Below, in pieces: positions 1 to 7,823 of a DNA stretch of 64,000 nt (the stretch's first letter is position 1; each line of letters opens with the position of its first letter). The notes beneath the pieces were generated by a model. That model ran no database searches. It was not told where the DNA came from and saw only the letters and a program-made list of their open reading frames with translations. The translations under genes and the position numbers were made by a program. Source of the DNA: Tistrella mobilis KA081020-065 (GTDB lineage: Bacteria; Pseudomonadota; Alphaproteobacteria; Tistrellales; Tistrellaceae); contig NC_017956.1 in NCBI RefSeq assembly GCF_000264455.2, forward strand, positions 3,144,001-3,208,000, read 5' to 3'.

Positions 1-76
1 CTTCCACCTTGTCGGCAAATCGCTCACGGATAACGCGATCGATCGCCTGCTATATTTCGTCCGTAAGCTGCAACAT
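1..76 (-). pseudogene. Interrupted 5' end of a possible MNT-type nucleotidyltransferase
   Basis: Reading leftward from ATG at 76 gives MLQLTDEI, then TAG, then an open frame QAIDRVIRERFADKVE that runs off the left edge. The start is preceded by a good ribosome binding site (GAGGGA, 9 bases upstream) and an A+T-rich leader. The residues after the stop resemble the helix that precedes the LFGS.ARG core of minimal nucleotidyltransferases, the antitoxin partners of HEPN proteins. I infer a nonsense mutation at codon 9, or a sequencing error. The core motif lies outside the window, so the family call is tentative. Confidence 0.35.
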
Positions 77-271
77 CAAACTAATTCCCTCGTATTTATC
101 TATTTATTTCAGGGACTTATCAGGATCACACCATGTCTTCCCGCTCATGCAACGCATCCGACGCGGCACCTTTACCCGCCTCGCCTTCTACATGAGGCCT
201 ATAGTCCGTGGTTAAACGGGACGGACTGCCCCAGGCTCCGGAGGAACCTTCAGACAACGCCGGAGCCACCG

Positions 272-619
272 ATGACCGACCAGCCTCCCACCGCGCCCTG
301 CCCCGTCGCCACCCTCGCCACCGATTGGGCAATCCTGGACGACCAGATCGCCGGCGGCTGGGTCGATGTGACCGCGGAGCCAGGGTTGGCGCTGGCGCTG
401 GATGCGCTGCGCAATGCCGTGATGGCGCGGGCAGTGGGGGTGACGGCGGGGTCGGTGTCAGGGGCCGCGTTTCAGGCCTGGCTGGTGGGGCTGCATGTCT
501 CGATCGCCGACGATCCGGAGCTGGATGAAGACGCCCGGACCCGGCATCTGCGGCTCGCGGCCGAGGGCGCGCGGCATCTGCTGCGGTATCTGACCACGCT
601 TCGGCTCCGGGAAGCGTAG
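272..619 (+). CDS. Small hypothetical protein, paralogue of the one at 20544
   Basis: A 115-residue, mostly helical, alanine-rich protein with no signal peptide, membrane segment or family I can name. GGAG lies 7 bases before the ATG. It shares a pattern with the protein at 20544-20843: an N-terminal (T/S)DWA(I/L)L, an ALDALRNAV-like helix, a GS.SGAA-like turn, and a C-terminal EGARHLLRYLT (here) against QGLRHLTDYLT (there). The two are clearly related, which supports this frame over the overlapping open frame at 208-528. Its left neighbour is the broken gene at the window edge and its right neighbour is convergent. Function unknown. Confidence 0.6.
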   Translation: MTDQPPTAPCPVATLATDWAILDDQIAGGWVDVTAEPGLALALDALRNAVMARAVGVTAGSVSGAAFQAWLVGLHVSIADDPELDEDARTRHLRLAAEGARHLLRYLTTLRLREA

Positions 620-655
620 CGCCAGCCCTGCCATAGCCCCCTGAAACCCCGAGGT

Positions 656-699
656 CCGGAGGCCCCCGCCTCCGGGCGGGTCCAGGGCGGCAGCCCTGG
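656..699. terminator. Double hairpin between convergent genes
   Basis: Two consecutive perfect inverted repeats lie between the convergent ends of the small gene (619) and the amidase gene (731). The first has 8-bp arms CCGGAGGC/GCCTCCGG around CCCC (656-675). The second has 7-bp arms CCAGGGC/GCCCTGG around GGCA (682-699). There is no T-tract on either strand, so this is not a classical intrinsic terminator. A bidirectional end or RNA-stabilising structure is the likely role. Confidence 0.45.
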
Positions 700-730
700 C
701 CCTGCGGAGCAGGAGGCACCGGCCTGTCCG

Positions 731-2122
731 TCAGCCGAGCGCCGTCTCCACCAGCCCGGCGACGTCCAGGATGTAGCGGTCGTCGTGCCAGCGGCCGATG
801 ATCTGGAGCGCGAGGGGCAGGCCGTCATCGGAGGTGGTGCCGCAGGGCATGGAGAGGGCCGGGTGGCCGGTGAGGTTGAGGGGGAAGGTATAGGGGTACC
901 AGGCGCCGCGGATGGTGCCGGCGGGCTCGCCGGCGATGGTGACGATGCCGTTGGGGTCCTGGTCGACCGGCAGCGGCGGCGCGGTCAGGGTGGGAGAGAC
1001 GATGACGTCGGCGCGGGCGAGTTCGGCCTGGAGGCGGCCGAAGAGCGCGGTGCGGGCGGCGGCGGCGGCGGAGAGGTCGACGGCCGAGTGGGTGAGGCCC
1101 TTCTCGATGGTCGTCACCAGCGAGGGGTCGAGCTGGTCGCGGAAGCGGGCGAGCTGGGGGCCGACGCGGGCGGCGAGGCCGGATTGCAGGATGACCAGGA
1201 AGTGGCGCTCTTCCGACGCGAAATCGATCTCGATCTCGTGGACGCGGGCGCCGGCCTCGATCATGCGGGCGACGGCGGCGTCGGTGGCGGTGAGCACGCG
1301 CGGGTCGACCCGGGTACCGCAGCTGCGCAGATAGGCGACCCGCAGGCCATCGAGCGTGGTGGCGCGGCGTTCGGCCGGCAGGGTGCCCTGGCCCCAGGGG
1401 TCGCGGGCGTCGAAGCCCTGGATGGCGTCGAACAGCAAAGCGGTGTCGGCCACGTCGCGGGCCATGGGGCCAACGAAGGAATTGGCGGCGATCAGATCGG
1501 GCAGTTGCAGATGCGGGATGCGACCGAGGGTGGCCTTCAGGCCGACGATGCCGCAGCAGGCGGCCGGGATGCGGATCGAGCCGCCGCCATCGGTGCCGAG
1601 CGCGATCGGCCCCATGCCGGCCGCGACCGCGACCGCAGCACCCGCGCTGGAGGCGCCGCAGGTGACCTTCGGGTCGATCGGGTTCAGGGTGCGGCCGAAG
1701 ATCGGCGCGTCGGCGGCCTGTTTGTGGCCGAATTCGGGGGTGGTGGTCTTGCCGACCAGCACCGCGCCGGCGGCGCGGGCGCGGGCGACGGCGACGGCAT
1801 CTTCGGCGGGCACGAAGTCGCGGAAGATGGCCGAGCCCATGGTGGTGCGCACCCCCCGGGTCAGCGTCAGATCCTTGACCGAATAGGGCACGCCGAGCAG
1901 CGGCGGCAGGGCGTCGGGATCCTCGGCCGCCCGCACGCGATCATCGGCGGCGCGGGCCTCGGCGCGGGCCTCGTCGGCACAGACGGTGATGAAGGCGTTG
2001 AGGTCCGCACGGTCCTCGATCCGGGCGAGCACCGCCTCGGTCGCCTCCGCCGCCGAGACCTCGCGGCGGCGGATCAGACGGGCAAGATCACGTGCGGAGA
2101 GGCCGGTGATGTCGGTGGTCAT
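731..2122 (-). CDS. Amidase signature family hydrolase
   Basis: A 463-residue amidase-signature enzyme, the family that hydrolyses C-N amide bonds with a Lys-cisSer-Ser triad. The Lys is seen in YSVKDLTLTRG, the cis-Ser in CGASSAGAAVAVAAG and the nucleophile Ser in GTDGGGSIRIPA. Length is normal. I chose the ATG at 2122 because GAGGACC lies 8 bases upstream; an in-frame ATG at 2149 has no comparable site. It is the last gene of a leftward run of SDR, SDR and deacetylase genes behind an ABC importer. Together with the deacetylase-type hydrolase it suggests stepwise opening of an amide or imide substrate. The exact substrate cannot be read from the sequence. Confidence 0.85.
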   Translation of the reverse strand: MTTDITGLSARDLARLIRRREVSAAEATEAVLARIEDRADLNAFITVCADEARAEARAADDRVRAAEDPDALPPLLGVPYSVKDLTLTRGVRTTMGSAIFRDFVPAEDAVAVARARAAGAVLVGKTTTPEFGHKQAADAPIFGRTLNPIDPKVTCGASSAGAAVAVAAGMGPIALGTDGGGSIRIPAACCGIVGLKATLGRIPHLQLPDLIAANSFVGPMARDVADTALLFDAIQGFDARDPWGQGTLPAERRATTLDGLRVAYLRSCGTRVDPRVLTATDAAVARMIEAGARVHEIEIDFASEERHFLVILQSGLAARVGPQLARFRDQLDPSLVTTIEKGLTHSAVDLSAAAAARTALFGRLQAELARADVIVSPTLTAPPLPVDQDPNGIVTIAGEPAGTIRGAWYPYTFPLNLTGHPALSMPCGTTSDDGLPLALQIIGRWHDDRYILDVAGLVETALG

Positions 2123-2173
2123 GGGGGCGGTCCTCGTGTTCGGAAGCAACGGCAGCCGGCATACCTCGCCGGG

Positions 2174-2920
2174 TCAGATCATCCAGCGGCCGCCATCGAT
2201 CAGCAGGGTCTGGCCGGTGACGTAGCGGGCATCGTCGCTGGCGAGGAAGGCGACCACGCCGGCGACGTCTTCGGGCTCGCCCACGAAGCCTGCCGGGGTC
2301 TGGGCCTTGATCCGGTCCACCACCTCGGGCGTCAGCCGGTCGTGAGCGCGGGTGGCGATGGCGCCGGGGGCAACGGCATTGACGGTGATGCCGAGGCCGG
2401 CATTCTCGCGCGCCAGGGCGCGGGTGAAGCCGATCACGCCCATCTTGGCGGCGGCATAGTCGACGATGCCGGCATCGCCGGCGAAGGCGCCGTCGCTCGA
2501 CATGTTGATGATCCGGCCGGTGCCGCGGCTGCGCATCTCCGGCAACACCAGCCGGGTCATGCGGAGCGTGGTCATCAGGCTCACCTCCATCACGAAGCGC
2601 CAGGTGCCCTCTTCCGAGGCATGGAAGGGGCCGGCGCGCTCGCGGGCGCTCTGGCCGACATTGTTGAACAGCACGTCGATCGGGCCGAAGCGGTCGACCG
2701 CCTGCATATAGGCGCGGCCGAGCACGGCAGGATCGGTACAGTCGCCCGCAACCGCCATCCCGTCAGTGCCGGCGCCATCGAAGACCGCGGCCAGCCCGAC
2801 ATCATCCAGATCGACCCCGACCACGCGCGCACCCTCACCCAGGAAGCGCCGGACCGTTGCGGCCCCGATGCCGTTCGCGGCACCGGTGACGATCACCACT
2901 CTGCCCGAAAACCGTGCCAT
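2174..2920 (-). CDS. Short-chain dehydrogenase/reductase (SDR)
   Basis: A 248-residue classical SDR. The Rossmann nucleotide motif TGAANGIG is near residue 12, NNVG follows strand 4, and catalytic Ser (NMSSD) and YAAAK are present. The acidic residue in VVGVDLDD after strand 2 points to NAD rather than NADP. The C-terminus DDARYVTGQTLLIDGG is typical of the FabG-like group. AGAGAGG lies 9 bases before the ATG. It sits 33 bases after a second SDR gene and 51 bases before the amidase gene, in one transcription direction. It probably oxidises a hydroxyl intermediate of the module's substrate. Confidence 0.85.
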   Translation of the reverse strand: MARFSGRVVIVTGAANGIGAATVRRFLGEGARVVGVDLDDVGLAAVFDGAGTDGMAVAGDCTDPAVLGRAYMQAVDRFGPIDVLFNNVGQSARERAGPFHASEEGTWRFVMEVSLMTTLRMTRLVLPEMRSRGTGRIINMSSDGAFAGDAGIVDYAAAKMGVIGFTRALARENAGLGITVNAVAPGAIATRAHDRLTPEVVDRIKAQTPAGFVGEPEDVAGVVAFLASDDARYVTGQTLLIDGGRWMI

Positions 2921-2953
2921 GGCCGGCCTCTCTCTGATTGCCCGCGGATCTTG

Positions 2954-3727
2954 TCAGTGGAAACTGCGCCCGCCATCGACGGCGAGTGCGACGCCGGTGA
3001 CGTAGCCGGCCTCGGGGCCGAGCAGCCAGAGCACGGCCGCGGCGATTTCGTCGGGCGTGCCGATCCGTTCCAACGCATAGCGGCGGCGGATCGCGGCCAG
3101 CGTCGCTTCCGGGTCTGGCGTCGGCTCCCACGAGGTGCGGAAAAGCGGCGTGTCGATGGCGCCGGGGCAGATCGCGTTCACCCGCACGCCCTGATCCGCC
3201 AGCTCCATGGCCAGCGATTTGGCGAGCATCACGACACCGGCCTTGGCGGCGCAATAGCTGGCCCGGCCCTTGAGCGGCACGAGGCCGGCGGCCGAGGAGA
3301 TGAACACCGCCGAGGCCGCACCCGCCCCCTCCATCGCTCCCGCCCCGGCCAGATGCGGCAGGGCCGCGCGCATCACCAGCATGGGCGATGTCAGGTTGAC
3401 GCCGATGCTGCGCGCCCAGGCGGCATCGGTGATCCGGGCCAGCGGTTCCTGATGGTCGATGCCGGCGGCACAGACCACGCCGTCGATGCCGCCCATCTCT
3501 GCCGCCGCCGCGGCCACGGCCGCCTCGACATCGGGGGTTTCGGCCACATCGGCCAGGTGGCCGGTGACGCCGGTGATGTCGAGCCGGTCGAGCGCCGCCC
3601 GGTCGCGATCGAGCACGGCGGCCCGGCCGCCGCGATCCGCGATCATCCGGGCGGTGGCGAGGCCGATGCCGCTGGCCCCGCCGGTGATCAGGATCCGCCG
3701 GCCTTCGAAATCCCGGTTGCGGTTCAT
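2954..3727 (-). CDS. Short-chain dehydrogenase/reductase (SDR)
   Basis: A 257-residue classical SDR with TGGASGIG, an AGID segment in place of NNAG, SSAAG and YCAAK, and a C-terminal GYVTGVALAVDGG. Its start overlaps the stop of the upstream deacetylase gene by ATGA (3724-3727), so translation is probably coupled; there is no strong ribosome site of its own. It is a different subgroup from the neighbour at 2174, so the pair is not a recent duplication. Role inferred as an NAD-linked oxidation step in the same pathway. Confidence 0.85.
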   Translation of the reverse strand: MNRNRDFEGRRILITGGASGIGLATARMIADRGGRAAVLDRDRAALDRLDITGVTGHLADVAETPDVEAAVAAAAAEMGGIDGVVCAAGIDHQEPLARITDAAWARSIGVNLTSPMLVMRAALPHLAGAGAMEGAGAASAVFISSAAGLVPLKGRASYCAAKAGVVMLAKSLAMELADQGVRVNAICPGAIDTPLFRTSWEPTPDPEATLAAIRRRYALERIGTPDEIAAAVLWLLGPEAGYVTGVALAVDGGRSFH

Positions 3728-4545
3728 GACGCCGCCGCTTCGAGGCAGGGACGCATGGCGTCGACCAGTTCGTCACAGCGGCCGATCACCACGCGCGGAT
3801 GCTTCAGCGCATGTTCGATGATGCCTTCGAGCAGCTTGAGCCGCGAGGGCTGGCCGATCAGCTGGGGGTGCATGCCCAGCATCATCATCCGGTCCTCGGC
3901 ATAGAGCGTGTCGAATTCGAGCGTCCAGGCCTCGAGCGCCGCCGAGGGCGCCTGGAGGGTGCGGCCGGGCAGGATGATCGAGTACTGGAAGAAGGGTGCA
4001 TCATCCAGCACCCAGCGGAAGGGCAGCTCGACCAGCTTCGTCTTCTGCCCCTTGTGGCTGTGGATATAGGGGCTGTCGTCGTCGAAGAAGTTCGAGGAAT
4101 AGTCGAAGCCGTTCTCGACCAGCAGATCCATGGTGATCGGGCTGAACTCGGCGGCGGGCGAGCGCCAGCCGCGCGGCGCCCGGCCGGTCATCCGCCTGAT
4201 GATCTCGATCCCCTTCTCCATCTCCTCGCGCTCCTGCTCGGGCGTGAGGTTGACGATCCAGGCATGGCTCCAGCTGTGATGGGCGATTTCGTGGCCGCGG
4301 GTCAGCAGGGCCTCGACCACCTGGGGGCGCTGCTCCATCACCAGCCCGGGCACGAAGAAGGTCGACTTGATGCCATAGCGGTCGAGCAGGTCGAGAATGC
4401 GCCAGATGCCGACCTTCCAGCCATAGGCGCCCTGCGACATCAGGATCGGCCGGTTGGCATTGTTGGGATCCCGCGCCGTCCACATGGTCTCGGCATCGAG
4501 GTCGAAGGTCAGGAAGAGGGGGAAGCCGTCGGGATGGAAGGACAT
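3724..4545 (-). CDS. Polysaccharide deacetylase family (NodB fold) hydrolase
   Basis: A 273-residue protein with the NodB/CE4 layout: the metal-binding Asp in FLTFDLDAE near residue 13, the HxxxH metal motif in HEIAHHSWSHAW near residue 100, and the GWRSPAAEFSP segment that forms the active-site groove. There is no signal peptide. The SQGAYGWKVGIWRILDLLD stretch resembles the cytoplasmic HpPgdA/PuuE-like subgroup, whose members include imide and allantoin hydrolases as well as sugar deacetylases. I set the start at 4545, where similarity begins; upstream sequence is low-complexity repeat. Its place next to an amidase and importer favours a small C-N substrate over peptidoglycan. Confidence 0.8.
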   Translation of the reverse strand: MSFHPDGFPLFLTFDLDAETMWTARDPNNANRPILMSQGAYGWKVGIWRILDLLDRYGIKSTFFVPGLVMEQRPQVVEALLTRGHEIAHHSWSHAWIVNLTPEQEREEMEKGIEIIRRMTGRAPRGWRSPAAEFSPITMDLLVENGFDYSSNFFDDDSPYIHSHKGQKTKLVELPFRWVLDDAPFFQYSIILPGRTLQAPSAALEAWTLEFDTLYAEDRMMMLGMHPQLIGQPSRLKLLEGIIEHALKHPRVVIGRCDELVDAMRPCLEAAAS

Positions 4546-4607
4546 GGGATGCAGCGTTCCGACTTTAGGATTTCGGCCAACATGGCGGCGAGCAGGGGCA
4601 CGGATGC

Positions 4608-4822
4608 ACCCGCCGGGTGGGGACTGACCAGCTCCCAGCCGCCATTGAGGCGGCGGCCAAGGGTGCGGGAGCACCCGCCCGGCGAGGGACTAAAAGACTC
4701 CCGCCATTGAGGCGGCAGCGCCCGCCCGGTGTGGGTTGACCAGGCTCCCAGCCGCCATTGCGGCGGCGGCCAAGGGCGCGGCAGCGCCCGCCCGGCGAGG
4801 GGCTAAAAAAGACTCCCTCCCG
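4608..4822. repeat. Imperfect tandem hairpin repeat, four units
   Basis: The gap between the permease gene (ends 4824) and the deacetylase gene (starts 4545) holds about four degenerate units of 50-70 bp. Each begins CCCGCCCGG(C/T)G and most carry a short hairpin of the form GCCGCCATTGAGGCGGC. Two longer units (with CTGACCAGCTCCCAG-type cores) alternate with shorter ones (GAGGGACTAAAAGACTCCC type). There is no uniform spacer, so it is not a CRISPR. It lies inside a probable operon and could stabilise or attenuate the mRNA. Confidence 0.6.
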
Positions 4823-4823
4823 C

Positions 4824-5609
4824 TCACACGAATTTGTGGAAACCGGTGCGGCGTTCGGCGACGAACAGGATCAGCCCGGTCAGCACGATCATGAGGGTGG
4901 AGACCGCGGCGACGCTGGGGTCGACGCCGTGTTCGACGGAAGAGAAGATCAGCACCGGCAGGGTCTGCTGGCCAGGGCCGAGCAGGAAGATCGTGACCGG
5001 CACGTTGTCGAGCGAGGTGACGAGCGCGAAGAGCGCGCCGGCGATCAGCCCGGGGCGGATCAGCGGCAGGGTGACCAGGCGGAAGGCTTCGAAGCCGGTA
5101 GCGCCCAGCACCCGCGCCGCCTCGTCGAGCGAGCGGTCGATACCGCCCAAGCTGGAAAGCGCCGCGCGAACGATATAGGGCACGGTGATCACCACATGGG
5201 CGGCGATCAGCACGCCGGTGCCGCCATAGAGCCGGAGCAGGCTGACATATTGCAGCAGGGCGACGCCGATCACGACCGAGGGGAAGACCAGCGGCGCCAT
5301 CAGGAAGGAGGCGATGGCCTCCGATCCCGGCAGGGCCTTCGCGTGCAACGCCCAGGCGGCGGCAACCCCCAGCACCAGCGAAATCGTGGTCGAGACCACG
5401 GCCAGCAGCAGGCTCAGCCAGATGGCGCTCAGATAGTCCGGGTCGCTCAACACCTTGGCGAACCAGCCGAGTGTGAGCCCCTGGGGCGGGATGGTGAGAT
5501 AGGAGGTGCTGCTGAAGGCGGCCAGCACCGTCACCACCACCGGCAATTGCAGGAAGATCACCACCAGCACGGCGGTGACCGCCACGGCGCGTCCGGGTGC
5601 GAGCGTCAT
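4824..5609 (-). CDS. ABC transporter permease, spermidine/iron type (PotC-like)
   Basis: A 261-residue integral membrane protein of the binding-protein-dependent permease family. It has about six hydrophobic segments and an EAA-loop (SLDEAARVLGATGFEAFRLVTLPLIRPG near residue 170) that docks on the ATPase. Start at 5609 gives a 4-bp overlap with the upstream permease stop. Order binding protein, ATPase, permease, permease matches the PotABCD/FbpABC class, where the substrate may be a polyamine, ferric ion or small organic acid. The neighbouring hydrolases make an organic substrate more likely. Confidence 0.85.
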   Translation of the reverse strand: MTLAPGRAVAVTAVLVVIFLQLPVVVTVLAAFSSTSYLTIPPQGLTLGWFAKVLSDPDYLSAIWLSLLLAVVSTTISLVLGVAAAWALHAKALPGSEAIASFLMAPLVFPSVVIGVALLQYVSLLRLYGGTGVLIAAHVVITVPYIVRAALSSLGGIDRSLDEAARVLGATGFEAFRLVTLPLIRPGLIAGALFALVTSLDNVPVTIFLLGPGQQTLPVLIFSSVEHGVDPSVAAVSTLMIVLTGLILFVAERRTGFHKFV

Positions 5610-6460
5610 GCGAGACCTCCCCAGCGCTTCGCGAGCCGGCCCGAGATCCACACCACCACCAGTGCCGTGACGGTGAGCGCGAAGGCGAGTGCCGACCCGC
5701 CCGGCCAGTTCAGAAGCTGCATGTATTCGTCGTAGATGACCGTGGCCAGCACCCGGTAGGTGGCACCGCCGAGCATGCGCGGCGTGACCAGGGCGCTGAT
5801 GGTGAGCACGAAGACCAGGATCGAGCCCGCCAGGATACCCGAGGCGGTCAGCGGCAGGGTGACCATGAAGAAGGTCCGGATCCGCCCGGCGCCGAGGGTG
5901 GCGGCCGCCGCCTCGACATCGCGCGGCACGGCCTGGATGGCGGCCACCAGCATCAGCACCATGAAGGGCAGGTAGATATGGACCAGGCCGATGACCACGC
6001 CGGTCATGTTGAACATCAGCTTGAACGGCGTGTCGATCAGGCCGAGATCGATCAGCAGGTTGTTGAGCAGGCCGCGGTTGGCGAGCAGCGCGATCCAGCC
6101 GAAGGAGCGCACCACCAGGTTCAGCATCATCGGGAAGATCACCGCCAGCGTCAGCGGCACCCGCCAGCGCGCCGGGCCGCGGGCGATCATCAGCGCCAGC
6201 GGATAGCCGATAACCAACGCGATGGCGGTGACCAGCAAGCCCAGGCCGAAGGTCCGCCAGACCACCTCGCGGTAATAGTCGTCGGTGACGATCTGGGCAT
6301 AGTTGTCGAGGGTCCAGCTGCCGGGGGTGATGCCCATGCCCGGCAGGTATTCGCGGAAACTGGTCGGCAGCATCAGGATGACCGGTGCCAGGAAGCACGC
6401 GATCAGCACCAGCATCAGCGGCGAGACCAGCCCCAGCCCGGTGCGGCGGCGCATGATCAT
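5606..6460 (-). CDS. ABC transporter permease, spermidine/iron type (PotB-like)
   Basis: A 284-residue permease with six predicted membrane spans and an EAA-loop (DVEAAAATLGAGRIRTFFMVTLPLTASG near residue 190). The first periplasmic loop contains TSFREYLPGMG, usual in PotB-like proteins. It overlaps the ATPase gene and the next permease gene by 4 bp each, so the three are translationally coupled. Met3 at 6454 is a possible alternative start. It forms the translocation channel with the permease encoded next. Confidence 0.85.
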   Translation of the reverse strand: MIMRRRTGLGLVSPLMLVLIACFLAPVILMLPTSFREYLPGMGITPGSWTLDNYAQIVTDDYYREVVWRTFGLGLLVTAIALVIGYPLALMIARGPARWRVPLTLAVIFPMMLNLVVRSFGWIALLANRGLLNNLLIDLGLIDTPFKLMFNMTGVVIGLVHIYLPFMVLMLVAAIQAVPRDVEAAAATLGAGRIRTFFMVTLPLTASGILAGSILVFVLTISALVTPRMLGGATYRVLATVIYDEYMQLLNWPGGSALAFALTVTALVVVWISGRLAKRWGGLA

Positions 6461-7536
6461 GCGGCACCTCCCGCCGGCATCGCAAACACCTGGCCGGGAT
6501 CGATGGCGAGCCGGACGGCGGCGCCCGGGGCCAGATCGGCGCCGGGACCGGCGGAAGACGTCTCGGCGATCATCTCCACCCCGCCCGCCAGCTTCACCAC
6601 ATACTGCACCCGGGCGCCGGTGAAGGAGCGGAAGGCGATTTCGCCCGCCACCGCATGCGGGGCATCGGCCTCGGGCGCCAGAAGCCGGATCGCTTCCTGC
6701 CGGATGATGATCTCGGCCGCACCGCCTGCCGCGACCTGGGGATCGGCGGCGGCGAGGGTGAGATCGGGGCCGATCCGCACCCGGCCCGCCGGCCCCGCCG
6801 TCTCCACCCGGCCCTGAAGCCGGTTGGGCCGGCCGATGAAGCTGGCGACGAAGCCGTTGACCGGCCGGGCATAGATCGCCTCGGGCGCATCGAACTGCTG
6901 GATCACGCCATGGGCCAGCACGCAGACCCGGTCCGACAGCGACAGGGCCTCGGACTGGTCATGGGTCACGAACAGGCTGGTGATGCCGAGCCGGCCCTGC
7001 AGGCGCTTCAGCTCGATCTGCATCTCGTCGCGCAGCTGGGCATCCAGGTTGGAGAGCGGTTCGTCGAACAGCATCATCCGCGGCCGCGGCGCCACCGCCC
7101 GCGCGATCGCCACCCGCTGCTGCTGCCCGCCCGACATCTGGCGGGGATAGCGGTCGGCCAGATGGTCGAGCCGGACCAGGGCGAGCGCCTCTTTGACCCG
7201 CGAGGACAGCTCGGCCCCGCGCACGCCCTGACGCTTCAGGCCGAAGGCCACGTTCTCGGCCACCGTCAGATGCGGGAACAGGGCATAGGACTGGAAGACC
7301 AGCCCGATCCGGCGCCGGTGCGGCGGCAGGCGGGTGATGTCTTCCTCGCCGGCCAGGATCCGCCCGGCGCTGGGCTCGATCAACCCGGCGACCATGCGCA
7401 GGATCGTGGTCTTGCCGCAGCCCGACGGCCCGAGCAGCGAGACGAATTCCCCGTCGGCGACGGTGATGGAAACGTCGCGCACCACCTCGGTGTCGCCATA
7501 GCGCTTGTGCAGTCGGTCGATCGTCAGCTTGGCCAT
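6457..7536 (-). CDS. ABC transporter ATP-binding protein (PotA/FbpC-like)
   Basis: A 359-residue ATPase. Walker A is GPSGCGKTT, the signature is MSGGQQQR, Walker B is MMLFDEPLSNLDA and the switch His lies in FVTHDQSEA. After residue 240 a TOBE-type regulatory domain follows, as in PotA, FbpC and MalK. The start at 7536 (MAKLTIDRL) is where family similarity begins; open sequence continues upstream but is low-complexity. It powers the importer whose other parts are encoded either side. Confidence 0.88.
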   Translation of the reverse strand: MAKLTIDRLHKRYGDTEVVRDVSITVADGEFVSLLGPSGCGKTTILRMVAGLIEPSAGRILAGEEDITRLPPHRRRIGLVFQSYALFPHLTVAENVAFGLKRQGVRGAELSSRVKEALALVRLDHLADRYPRQMSGGQQQRVAIARAVAPRPRMMLFDEPLSNLDAQLRDEMQIELKRLQGRLGITSLFVTHDQSEALSLSDRVCVLAHGVIQQFDAPEAIYARPVNGFVASFIGRPNRLQGRVETAGPAGRVRIGPDLTLAAADPQVAAGGAAEIIIRQEAIRLLAPEADAPHAVAGEIAFRSFTGARVQYVVKLAGGVEMIAETSSAGPGADLAPGAAVRLAIDPGQVFAMPAGGAA

Positions 7537-7729
7537 CGGCGGTGGTCCATCCAGGGCAGTCGGGTTGCGCCTCGATGCCAGAGCTTTCCCGTTCCGGCCG
7601 GTCGGCGCAGGCGCGCACCGGCCGGCGGGGCAGCCGGCGAAGAGAACGGTCTGAAGCGAAAAACCTGAAAACAGGAAAGAAACGGCGGCAGGGGGCGCCC
7701 GCAAGGGGGGAGACAGGCGTCCGGGGGGC

Positions 7730-7754
7730 CAGGGAGGGGAGAGCCCCGTCCCTG
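7730..7754 (-). promoter_or_regulatory. Hairpin in the binding-protein/ATPase intergenic gap
   Basis: The 287-base gap between the binding-protein gene (stop 7824) and the ATPase gene (start 7536) contains a strong stem, CAGGGAGGGG against CCCCGTCCCTG with one bulge and loop AGAG. No T-run follows, so partial termination or protection of the upstream message from 3' decay is more likely than full termination. Such a structure would raise the binding protein level over the membrane parts. The rest of the gap is G+C-rich with no gene. Confidence 0.4.
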
Positions 7755-7823
7755 CCGCCGTTCAGGACCGCCGCGCCGCCCCAGGGAGGGGGGAGGTGTC
7801 GGCGCAGCGGTGCATGGGGTGGA

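Noticed and set aside
9-215. 68-codon open frame at the left edge
   Set aside because: No ribosome site and no recognisable sequence; it runs opposite the interrupted nucleotidyltransferase start.
785-3904. A 1039-codon open frame on the plus strand, and similar long frames at 35144-37912 and 57386-60811
   Set aside because: They lie antisense to well-supported genes (amidase/SDRs, xseA, ileS), have no domains and reflect the scarcity of stop codons at high G+C.
4608-4822. Possible CRISPR array
   Set aside because: Units differ in length, have no constant spacer and are not exact repeats; no cas gene is nearby.
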